NCBI GenBank assembly: GCA_964459805.1 | Contig: CAYWOD010000024.1 | Span: forward strand, 1 to 24,875 | Direction of reading: 5' to 3' | DNA length: 24,875 bases | Source: DAOVRL01 sp964459805 | GTDB taxonomy: Bacteria; Planctomycetota; Phycisphaerae; Sedimentisphaerales; Anaerobacaceae | Shown: positions 1 through 5,530 of the stretch, piece by piece | Position numbering within the stretch: position 1 is the first letter of the stretch | How the letters are laid out: each line of letters opens with the position of its first letter | Program-made: the position numbers and the translations under genes | The notes under the pieces: model-generated | What the model saw: the letters and a program-made list of their open reading frames with translations, nothing else | Told to the model about the DNA's origin: nothing | The model's database searches: none

Positions 1-395
1 ACCGGCGTGTTGTTGCCGGTCATGTCGTAGTTGCCCTCCTCCGTGTAGAACTTCACCGCAAAACCACGCGGGTCTCGGGCGGAGTCGGCCGAGCCTTTCT
101 CTCCGCCGACCGTCGAGAACCGGGCGAAGACCTCCGTCTTCTTGCCTGCCTGCGATAGGAAGCTGGCCCGGGTGTACTTCGACATGTCAGCCGTGCACTC
201 GAACACACCGTAGGCGCCGGCCCCCTTGGCGTGCACCACACGCTCGGGGATGCGCTCGCGGTTAAAGTGCGCGAGCTTCTCCATCACGTGCACGTCCTGC
301 ATCAGGGCAGGACCTCGGGGCCCAGCGGTCAACGTCTGCTGGTCGTTGGCGACCGGCATCCCTGATGCGGTTGTCAGCTTTTTTGAACGTTTCAT
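1..395 (-). CDS. katA: Monofunctional heme catalase, N-terminal 131 residues (cut by window edge)
   Basis: Catalase converts two H2O2 to water and O2. Only the N-terminus is present; the gene runs off the left edge. The protein opens with the catalase signature blocks DQQTLTAGPRGP, HFNRERIPERVVHAKG and FSTVGGEKGSADSARDPRGF. His55 and Asn128 sit 73 residues apart, the spacing of the distal catalytic His and Asn of heme catalases; heme and NADPH contacts lie beyond the window. The ATG at 395 follows a strong AAAGGAGA site. It is the last visible gene of the oxidative-stress operon, about 160 nt after ferritin, the largest gap in the cluster, so it may be expressed partly independently. The family is very likely; the small-subunit subtype is inferred from the short N-terminus. 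Confidence 0.95.
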   Translation of the reverse strand, partial: MKRSKKLTTASGMPVANDQQTLTAGPRGPALMQDVHVMEKLAHFNRERIPERVVHAKGAGAYGVFECTADMSKYTRASFLSQAGKKTEVFARFSTVGGEKGSADSARDPRGFAVKFYTEEGNYDMTGNNTP

Positions 396-446
396 TTTTC
401 GAATCTCCTTTCGTTTAGAGCACTGACTCGGTTTATTGCCAGGGGA

Positions 447-481
447 CGCTCGATGTATTTCGAGCGCCCGCTGCGCCGGGC
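447..481 (-). promoter_or_regulatory. Two adjacent hairpins between ferritin and catalase
   Basis: A perfect 7-bp inverted repeat (447-453 with 460-466, loop of 6) directly adjoins a second one of 5 bp (466-470 with 477-481, loop of 6). They lie in the roughly 160-nt gap between the ferritin stop and the catalase start. On the transcribed minus strand no T-run follows, so a classical terminator is unlikely; read on the plus strand the second hairpin is followed by TTTT. They may mark RNA processing or partial attenuation before catalase. The structure is seen; the role is inferred. I see no convincing promoter in the rest of the gap. Confidence 0.4.
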
Positions 482-555
482 TTTTGCATATCCGCCTCAC
501 CTCACCGACCCTGCGGCAATAGGATAGGCTGCTATTTCTCATTAAGGCGGAGGCG

Positions 556-1074
556 TCACGGCGCTCCTTGCTCCGCGGGCGGCGTGAACACTCTCCGTCC
601 CAGCTCACGGTCAATCATAAACATCGCCCCCGGAGCATTCTCAGCCATTTTCAACTGTTGGACCACGTTGTCAACGGACATTTCCTCCTCGACCTGCTCA
701 TTGACAAACCACTGCAAGAAGGCGTTCGTGGCGTGGTCCTTCTCCTGGACGGCGAGATTCACCAAATCGTTGATCCGGCCTGTGACGAGCTGCTCGTGCT
801 TGTAGGCGGCCTCAAACCCAGCGAGCGGCGAATCCCACTCGGTCGGCGGAGCGTCGACGGCGCCAAGGAGCACCCTGCCGCCGCGCTCGTTCACGAAGTC
901 GTATATCTTCATTGCGTGCATGACCTCTTCCTGGGTTTGTGCTCTCATCCAGGTTGCAAATCCGCAGAGATTCACAGATTCAAAATACGCAACCATCGAA
1001 AGATACAGGTAAGCCGAGTACAGTTCGGCGTTAATCTGGTCGTTCAGAGCTTCTTCCATTTTCTTGCCGAGCAT
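556..1074 (-). CDS. ftnA: Bacterial non-heme ferritin
   Basis: This 172-residue iron-storage protein would form a 24-subunit shell that oxidises and mineralises Fe2+. Glu17, Glu50, His53, Glu94, Gln127 and Glu130 fall at the residue numbers of the ferroxidase A and B sites of E. coli FtnA, with no gap needed. The length is typical and there is no signal peptide, so it acts in the cytosol. The ATG at 1074 has AAAGGATAGGA just upstream and lies 3 nt after the desulfoferrodoxin stop, so the two genes are almost certainly co-transcribed. In this operon it would sequester iron freed from damaged clusters and so limit Fenton chemistry. No heme-binding Met of bacterioferritin type stands out. Confidence 0.96.
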   Translation of the reverse strand: MLGKKMEEALNDQINAELYSAYLYLSMVAYFESVNLCGFATWMRAQTQEEVMHAMKIYDFVNERGGRVLLGAVDAPPTEWDSPLAGFEAAYKHEQLVTGRINDLVNLAVQEKDHATNAFLQWFVNEQVEEEMSVDNVVQQLKMAENAPGAMFMIDRELGRRVFTPPAEQGAP

Positions 1075-1077
1075 TTC

Positions 1078-1452
1078 CTATCCTTTCCACAATCCGTGAA
1101 CATTGCAATGCTCCCTTGCGGTGACGGAGTCGGCCTCAATGTTGAAGACGGCCTCGGGCTGGTCGATAGGCTTGAGGAACTGGCGATACAACTTTCCGTC
1201 TGCATTGATCTCAATCCATTCGATGTAGTGTTGTGGTTCCATAGGATGGCCAACGGAGCCAACCTTTACCTTGACGCCGCCCTCGACTTTCTCGATTATC
1301 GGTACGTGCTTTTCTTTTCCTGTGTCAGCGGTTTTTTCGTCGAGAAGCTCCATCGGCTTGCCGCAGCAGACGAGTTCGCCGGCGCCGGCGTGCAGGACTT
1401 CGACGATGTTACCGCAGACCATACATTTGTAGATTTGAAGTTTCTTGGTCAT
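1078..1452 (-). CDS. dfx: Desulfoferrodoxin (2Fe superoxide reductase)
   Basis: This enzyme reduces superoxide to H2O2 without releasing O2, the anaerobe strategy, taking electrons from rubredoxin-like donors. The 124 residues carry both domains. The desulforedoxin-like domain (about 1-38) has Cys10, Cys13, Cys29 and Cys30 for center I. The C-terminal domain has Glu47, Lys48, His49, His69, His75, Cys116 and His119 for catalytic center II. These positions match the classical two-iron enzyme from sulfate reducers residue for residue. The ATG at 1452 follows GCGAAAGGATTTAAT. It lies 27 nt after the flavodiiron gene and 3 nt before ferritin. Having it in the same operon as a nickel superoxide dismutase is notable. 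Confidence 0.97.
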   Translation of the reverse strand: MTKKLQIYKCMVCGNIVEVLHAGAGELVCCGKPMELLDEKTADTGKEKHVPIIEKVEGGVKVKVGSVGHPMEPQHYIEWIEINADGKLYRQFLKPIDQPEAVFNIEADSVTAREHCNVHGLWKG

Positions 1453-1479
1453 ATTAAATCCTTTCGCAACTTGAAGATT

Positions 1480-2661
1480 CTAACTTGTGATTCCAATTTG
1501 TTTGTGCTTGGCGAGAATCCGGTCAGCCAGGGCATCAAGTGCAGCAAAATCGGCGTCTTTGGGCTCGCCCTTTGCCAGGACCGGTTCGAGTATCTCGGCC
1601 TTGAGGTTCGGCAGCATAGCGGTCAACTGCTCAACCATTTTCCCGCCCCACCCGTAGGAGCCTATGATAGAGGCGAGCTTAGTTTTGGGCCGGAGGGCAT
1701 TCGCCAGGAATGCAGCGTAGGCGGCACACGGATGAGGACCCGTCAGAACGGTTGGCGAGCCGATCACGACCGTAGCGGCATCGACCAGAGCTGTCGCGAG
1801 CTTGCCTATATCGACGGTGGAGAGCTCAAACTGCCTGACCGTAATACCGCTTTCGATCAGGGCATCGACGAAATACGACACCATCTTAGCGGTGCTGCCG
1901 TGCATCGAAACGTATGGGACGACCACCTCGTTCTTGACGGTGTCCGAGGCCCAGTCTTTGTAGGCGTCAATGATGAACCCGGGCCGGTCGTGCACGGGGC
2001 CGTGACTTGGGGCTATGATGTCGATTTCGAGGTCGTCCAGCTTTGCGAGGTTGGCGTTAATCTGACGCCTGAAGGGCATCATAATCTCGGCGTAGTAGCG
2101 CTTCGCTGATTCATAGACCGTCGCCTCGTCGTCAACAAACAGATTGCCGGCGGCAAGATGAGCACCGAAGAAATCACAGGAGAAGAGGATTTTGTCCTCC
2201 TCGAGATATGTCGCCATTGTTTCCGGCCAGTGCACCCAGGGGATGTAAACGAACCGCAGAGTCTTGTCGCCCAATGAGAGGGTCTGGCCGTCTTCGACGG
2301 TAATGAATTTTTCATTCTCGATGCCCAGCAGATCCACCAGCATAGTCTTGCACTTGGGATTGGTCACAACCTTTGCATCCGGATACAGGAGCAGGACGTC
2401 AGGCAGGCTGCCGGAATGGTCCTGCTCGGCGTGATGGGCGACGACATAGTCGATCCTGGCAATTCCGAGTTTGACGAGGTTGTCTATCAAGACGTCGCTC
2501 CTGGTGGGGTCAACCGTGTCAAGCAATGCTACTTTTTCATTGCCCCTTACCAGATAAGAATTGTAGCTCGTCCCGTCCGGCAGCGGAATGAGCTTGTCAA
2601 ACAGCCTGGCGTCCCAGTCAATCGCCCCCACTGCATAGACGCCTTCTTTGATTTGTCTCAT
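1480..2661 (-). CDS. fprA: FprA-type flavodiiron protein (O2/NO reductase)
   Basis: Class A flavodiiron proteins reduce O2 to water or NO to N2O in the cytosol, using rubredoxin-type donors. The 393 residues are the usual length. The metallo-beta-lactamase-like domain (about 1-245) holds His77, Glu79, Asp81, His82, His144, Asp163 and His220, a full set of diiron ligands. The flavodoxin-like FMN domain (about 245-390) begins near VVPYVSMHGST. There is no rubredoxin or NADH-oxidase extension, so the electron donor must be a separate protein; none is in the window except the rubredoxin domain of rubrerythrin. The ATG overlaps the tpx stop as ATGA, with a GGGAGG site upstream, indicating translational coupling. 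Confidence 0.96.
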   Translation of the reverse strand: MRQIKEGVYAVGAIDWDARLFDKLIPLPDGTSYNSYLVRGNEKVALLDTVDPTRSDVLIDNLVKLGIARIDYVVAHHAEQDHSGSLPDVLLLYPDAKVVTNPKCKTMLVDLLGIENEKFITVEDGQTLSLGDKTLRFVYIPWVHWPETMATYLEEDKILFSCDFFGAHLAAGNLFVDDEATVYESAKRYYAEIMMPFRRQINANLAKLDDLEIDIIAPSHGPVHDRPGFIIDAYKDWASDTVKNEVVVPYVSMHGSTAKMVSYFVDALIESGITVRQFELSTVDIGKLATALVDAATVVIGSPTVLTGPHPCAAYAAFLANALRPKTKLASIIGSYGWGGKMVEQLTAMLPNLKAEILEPVLAKGEPKDADFAALDALADRILAKHKQIGITS

Positions 2662-3170
2662 ACATTGCCTCCCGTGGCCGCTTCAATCGCGGAATCGTAG
2701 TCAGGTTCATTTGTCAATTCGTCAACGATTTGTCTATACCTGATAATCCCGTCGGCGTCCACAATGAAAACGGCCCTTGCCAGGAGTCTTAGCTCCTCGA
2801 TCAAGACGCCAAAGGCGTTGCCGAATTCCGCACCTCGGTGGTCCGAGAGGGTTCGGACATTCTCGATGCCTGCCGCGCCGCACCAGCGCCGCTGGGCAAA
2901 CGGAAGGTCCATACTTATGGTTAGCACAACTACGCCGTCACCCAATTCGGCGGCCTGCTCGTTGAATTTTCTGGTCTGAATATCACAGACCGGGGTATCC
3001 AAGGATGGGACCGCACTGATTATCACTACTTTTCCCCGAAAGGCCGAGAGCTTGACCGGCGACAAATCATTGGCCAGCACCTCAAAATCCGGGGCAGTAT
3101 CCCCGACCTCAGGCCGGCTGCCCGTGAGGGTCAGAGGATTGCCCTGAAATGTTATCGTTCTTCTGTCCAT
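2658..3170 (-). CDS. tpx: Thiol peroxidase Tpx (atypical 2-Cys peroxiredoxin)
   Basis: Tpx reduces lipid and alkyl hydroperoxides and H2O2 with electrons from thioredoxin. The 170 residues show the Tpx motif SLDTPVCD with peroxidatic Cys62, and resolving Cys97 in RRWCGAAGIENV, the spacing of E. coli Tpx (61 and 95). The N-terminal TFQGNPLTLTG block is typical of the subfamily. There is no signal peptide, so it is expected in the cytosol. The ATG at 3170 is preceded by GGCGAGGCGAG. Its TGA overlaps the ATG of the flavodiiron gene, and it starts 27 nt after the nickel superoxide dismutase gene. It would clear peroxide produced by that enzyme and by desulfoferrodoxin. Confidence 0.96.
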   Translation of the reverse strand: MDRRTITFQGNPLTLTGSRPEVGDTAPDFEVLANDLSPVKLSAFRGKVVIISAVPSLDTPVCDIQTRKFNEQAAELGDGVVVLTISMDLPFAQRRWCGAAGIENVRTLSDHRGAEFGNAFGVLIEELRLLARAVFIVDADGIIRYRQIVDELTNEPDYDSAIEAATGGNV

Positions 3171-3197
3171 AATCTCGCCTCGCCAATTTCAGCGCTC

Positions 3198-3671
3198 CTA
3201 TTTGGCGTGATATACACCGTGGAATTTGTCCAGTGAAGACTTGAGCTTCTCAACGTTTGCGAGATCCGTCGTCTGCTTGGCCTTCATCGAATAGACAAGC
3301 ATCTCGTGGAGCAGCGTGAGTTTCTGCACATAAGCGGCGAGCGCCTTTTTATCGCCTTTGTCGGGCAGCTTAACGCGCTGAGCCATGAAGTAATAGGTGA
3401 CTATGTGGGCGATTGCGTCGGCATGCTGTTCCTTGTTGTTCACCCAACGGACCACCTGGTTCATGTTCGCCTTGCGCTCGGCGGACAGCTCTGTAATCTG
3501 CTTCATCGATTTTTCAATGGTCGTGATGTGCTCGGCAAGTGTGTCGAATCGCCCCTGGTCGCCGTAGATACCGCAAGGTATTTGACAATGCGAATAGCCG
3601 AGCGAGGCAAGGACAACCAGCGACACAAACACACCGCACAAGACTACCTTATTCTTTGCTATCTTCCCCAT
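3198..3671 (-). CDS. sodN: Nickel superoxide dismutase with N-terminal signal peptide
   Basis: The enzyme dismutates superoxide to O2 and H2O2 at a nickel held by an N-terminal hook. Here the hook HCQIPCGIY starts at residue 28. It keeps the nickel ligands His1 (amine and imidazole), Cys2 and Cys6 and the gatekeeper Tyr9 of mature numbering; the usual Asp3 is Gln. The remaining roughly 120 residues are helical and charged, as expected for the four-helix subunit. Residues 1-27 are two Lys-rich turns, a hydrophobic core (VVLCGVFVSLVVLASLG) and YS before His, a plausible signal-peptidase site. Export would thus free the catalytic His, in place of the short propeptide and SodX protease of other bacteria. 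The ATG at 3671 follows GAGGAGA. No sodX lies nearby. The family is sure on motif; the export route is inference. Confidence 0.9.
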   Translation of the reverse strand: MGKIAKNKVVLCGVFVSLVVLASLGYSHCQIPCGIYGDQGRFDTLAEHITTIEKSMKQITELSAERKANMNQVVRWVNNKEQHADAIAHIVTYYFMAQRVKLPDKGDKKALAAYVQKLTLLHEMLVYSMKAKQTTDLANVEKLKSSLDKFHGVYHAK

Positions 3672-3695
3672 TCTTCTGTCTCCTCAAATTTGGCT

Positions 3696-4268
3696 TTAGT
3701 AGTTGGTTGCTTCTAATTCATAATAGCTTTGTGGGTGTGCGCAGGCCGGGCAAACGTCTGGTGCTTCGGGCCCTTCGTGCACGTAGCCGCAGTTTCTACA
3801 GACCCATCTGACCGCTTTTTCACGTTTGAAGACAGCCCCATCGGTTATGTTTTTAGCCAAAGCCAGATACCTGTCCTCGTGGCGTTTTTCAGCAACGGCG
3901 ATATCTCTGAACACTTTGGCTATTTCATTGAACCCTTCCTTTTCCGCCACCTCGGCGAAGCCCGGGTACATCTCGGTGGTTTCATAGTGCTCACCGGCTG
4001 CGGCCGCCTTCAGGTTCTCAAGCGTGCTGCCAATGACACCGGCCGGGAATGCGGCGGTAATCTCCACTTCGCCCCCCTGCAAAAACTTGAACTCTCGTTT
4101 GGCGTGCTCCTTTTCTTGGTTGGCGGTTTCCCCAAAGATCGCGGCTATCTGCTCGTACCCTTCCTTTTTGGCTTGGCTGGCAAAATAGCTGTATCTATTG
4201 CGTGCCTGTGACTCGCCCGCAAACGCCCCTAACAAATTTCTTTCTGTCTGACTTCCTTTAAGTTCCAT
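3696..4268 (-). CDS. rbr: Rubrerythrin
   Basis: Rubrerythrin is an NADH-dependent (through rubredoxin) peroxidase of anaerobes. The 190 residues hold an N-terminal four-helix diiron domain with Glu19, Glu52, His55, Glu93, Glu96, Glu127 and His130. A C-terminal rubredoxin domain follows, with Cys157, Cys160, Cys173 and Cys176 (CRNCGYVHEG and CPACAHPQSYYEL). Length and order are classical. The ATG at 4268 has AAAGGAG at good distance. It lies 15 nt after the zinc-ribbon gene and 24 nt before the nickel superoxide dismutase gene, within the Rrf2 operon. It would remove H2O2 made by the two superoxide enzymes in the cytosol. Confidence 0.97.
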   Translation of the reverse strand: MELKGSQTERNLLGAFAGESQARNRYSYFASQAKKEGYEQIAAIFGETANQEKEHAKREFKFLQGGEVEITAAFPAGVIGSTLENLKAAAAGEHYETTEMYPGFAEVAEKEGFNEIAKVFRDIAVAEKRHEDRYLALAKNITDGAVFKREKAVRWVCRNCGYVHEGPEAPDVCPACAHPQSYYELEATNY

Positions 4269-4283
4269 AATGCGCTCCTTTAC

Positions 4284-4541
4284 TTAAGTATCAATCAGCT
4301 TGTCTCGCAGGCTGCCGATATCCTTTACGGCAACGATGCCTATACACTGTTCGGCGTGCCGGCACCATTGTGCGCAGCCGAGGTCTATCTTTGGATTTGG
4401 GACCACCTCTCCGCAGTTTCGACACTTTAGCTTGGGCTCGTCTTTGAAGAACTCCAAGACCCCGCCGCAGACGGTGCACCGCACCTCAAAAATATCTTGC
4501 GGCTTCCAGTATCTCTGGTCTTGTCCGGGGCATCTGACCAT
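4284..4541 (-). CDS. Small eight-cysteine zinc-ribbon-like protein
   Basis: An 85-residue soluble protein of unknown function. It contains CTVCGG (Cys22, Cys25) and CRNCGE (Cys40, Cys43), together a zinc ribbon or rubredoxin-like knuckle pair, then GCAQWCRHAEQC (Cys56, Cys60, Cys66) and an N-terminal Cys4 in MVRCPGQD. The second cysteine group could bind an Fe-S cluster or a second metal. I recall similar short proteins in anaerobes that share the CPGQD start and the C-x3-C-x5-C end, sometimes fused to other domains, but I cannot name a function. The start at 4541 is supported by GGGAG eight bases upstream. It lies 36 nt after the cupin gene and 15 nt before rubrerythrin, so a redox or metal-handling role in the stress operon is likely. 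Confidence 0.85.
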   Translation of the reverse strand: MVRCPGQDQRYWKPQDIFEVRCTVCGGVLEFFKDEPKLKCRNCGEVVPNPKIDLGCAQWCRHAEQCIGIVAVKDIGSLRDKLIDT

Positions 4542-4577
4542 ATCTCATTCTCCCACTTCTTAACAAATCATAATGAC

Positions 4578-4922
4578 TCAGGCGCGGATCATAGTCAACA
4601 ACATTTTGAATCTTTCTGTCGCGGCCACGGCGTGGGGCACGTTGCCGGGCATTATGATAATCTGGCCGCCCGGAACCTTAATATCTTCGCCGGCTATCGT
4701 CACGGTGGCCCGGCCATCGAGAATCTGGACAACCGCATCGTAAGGCGCGGTATGCTCGCTTAGCTTCTGGCCCCTATCGAAGGCAAAGAGCGTAATCGTC
4801 CCCGCGGGCTTGTCAAGTATCGCCTTGCTGACGATTGAATTTTGTGCGTATTCGACCAATTCGACCAGTCTTTGAGCGGTGCCGACACAATCCTGCAATA
4901 CACTTTCTTTTCTATCGGTCAT
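4578..4922 (-). CDS. Single-domain cupin protein
   Basis: A 114-residue protein with one cupin beta-barrel. Motif 1 is around GQKLSEHTAPYDAVVQILDG (51-70) with His57; motif 2 is PGGQIIIMPGNVPHAV (84-99) with His97. The second His and the Glu of the canonical motif 1 are replaced by Ala and Asp or Val, so the metal site is reduced or uses other ligands. Such small cupins are often found near redox genes in anaerobes, but their substrates are unknown. The reading frame stays open to 5099, but the true start is the ATG at 4922, which overlaps the Rrf2 stop as ATGA and follows AAAAGGA. It is therefore translationally coupled to the regulator and could be a sensor or effector partner; that is inference. 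Confidence 0.88.
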   Translation of the reverse strand: MTDRKESVLQDCVGTAQRLVELVEYAQNSIVSKAILDKPAGTITLFAFDRGQKLSEHTAPYDAVVQILDGRATVTIAGEDIKVPGGQIIIMPGNVPHAVAATERFKMLLTMIRA

Positions 4923-5374
4923 TTCTTTTTCCTTTTGTGCTTTTTGACGGTTGTCCCGGCTTTTGCGCCGCAGACCCGCAGCACCTCGGCGAGGGTGATA
5001 TTGCGGAGATAACCAACGACGTAGTCCTGGAGCCCAATGAGCTTTGCTCTGACTGGACAATCTTTCTGACGCCGGCAAGCGTCGAGAGCAATCAGGCATC
5101 TGTTCAGGACCAGCGGTCCCTGGATCACTTCAATTATCTCAAGCAGACTAATCGCTGACGGCGGTCTGCTTAGCATAAATCCACCTCTGGACCCCATACA
5201 GCTTTTCAGCAGGCCGGCCTTCTGGAGGCTTTGCATCAACTTGCAAGCAAGCTGATATGGAATATCCTGCCCGGCCGCCACTGTTCTGGTTGATATGGCT
5301 CCGTTGCCGTAATCTCCAGCCAGATGCACCATCGCACGCAATGCATAATCCGTGTTCCGTCTTATGACGTCCAT
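4919..5374 (-). CDS. Rrf2-family transcriptional regulator with cysteine triad
   Basis: Rrf2 proteins (IscR, NsrR, RsrR, CymR) are winged-helix repressors or activators, often sensing through a [2Fe-2S] or [4Fe-4S] cluster. This one has the family start (RRNTDYALRAMVHLA), a winged helix (about 28-70, ending SRGGFMLSRPP) and the dimer helix with Cys93, Cys100 and Cys106. The spacing is six and five residues, close to the cluster-binding pattern. The tail is very basic (KKHKRKKK). I use the ATG at 5374; a TTG two codons upstream at 5380 is better spaced from AAAAAGG and cannot be excluded. It is the first gene of the oxidative-stress operon, and its stop overlaps the cupin start. A dyad over its own promoter suggests autoregulation. 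Confidence 0.93.
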   Translation of the reverse strand: MDVIRRNTDYALRAMVHLAGDYGNGAISTRTVAAGQDIPYQLACKLMQSLQKAGLLKSCMGSRGGFMLSRPPSAISLLEIIEVIQGPLVLNRCLIALDACRRQKDCPVRAKLIGLQDYVVGYLRNITLAEVLRVCGAKAGTTVKKHKRKKK

Positions 5375-5417
5375 CTTCAATCAAACCTTTTTCAAAGAAA
5401 TGCTGCTTCGTCTTATA

Positions 5418-5436
5418 TAGGGCTAATATAGTCCTA
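5418..5436. promoter_or_regulatory. Imperfect 19-bp dyad, candidate Rrf2 operator
   Basis: The plus-strand sequence TAGGGCTAATATAGTCCTA is a dyad with 7 of 9 base pairs matching around 5427. It covers the -10 element of the Rrf2-operon promoter. On the minus strand its core GACTATATTAGCC resembles the core of IscR type 1 sites (GACT, A/T-rich centre, AGTC) apart from one mismatch. Binding here would block RNA polymerase. The position and symmetry are seen; regulation by the adjacent Rrf2 protein is inferred. Confidence 0.6.
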
Positions 5437-5453
5437 TTTGTTCGTTCGTTCAA
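5425..5453 (-). promoter_or_regulatory. Sigma70-like promoter of the oxidative-stress operon
   Basis: On the minus strand TTGAAC (complement of 5448-5453) and TATATT (complement of 5425-5430) are separated by exactly 17 bp. Transcription would start near 5418, giving a 5' leader of about 45 nt before the Rrf2 ATG. The flanks are AT-rich. It is the only good promoter I see upstream of the regulator and would drive the genes down to ferritin and possibly catalase. Confidence 0.7.
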
Positions 5454-5530
5454 CAGAAAAAATAATTTTTTTTTGAGAAAATCCTTTTGAAGAGCCGGAA
5501 ACCGTTCTGGACGGCGTAAATGCCCATTTT

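Noticed and set aside
568..2109. A 513-codon open frame on the plus strand
   Set aside because: It lies antisense to ferritin, desulfoferrodoxin and the flavodiiron gene, which are certain from catalytic residues; its protein shows no family motif.
4923..5099. Upstream extension of the cupin gene
   Set aside because: It would run through the Rrf2 gene in another frame; the ATG at 4922 overlapping the Rrf2 stop with its own ribosome binding site is far better.
5457..5530. A/T-rich stretch as a terminator for the transglutaminase-like gene
   Set aside because: No stable GC stem directly precedes the T-run on the minus strand; the pairing is only four base pairs or A/T runs, so the evidence is too weak.
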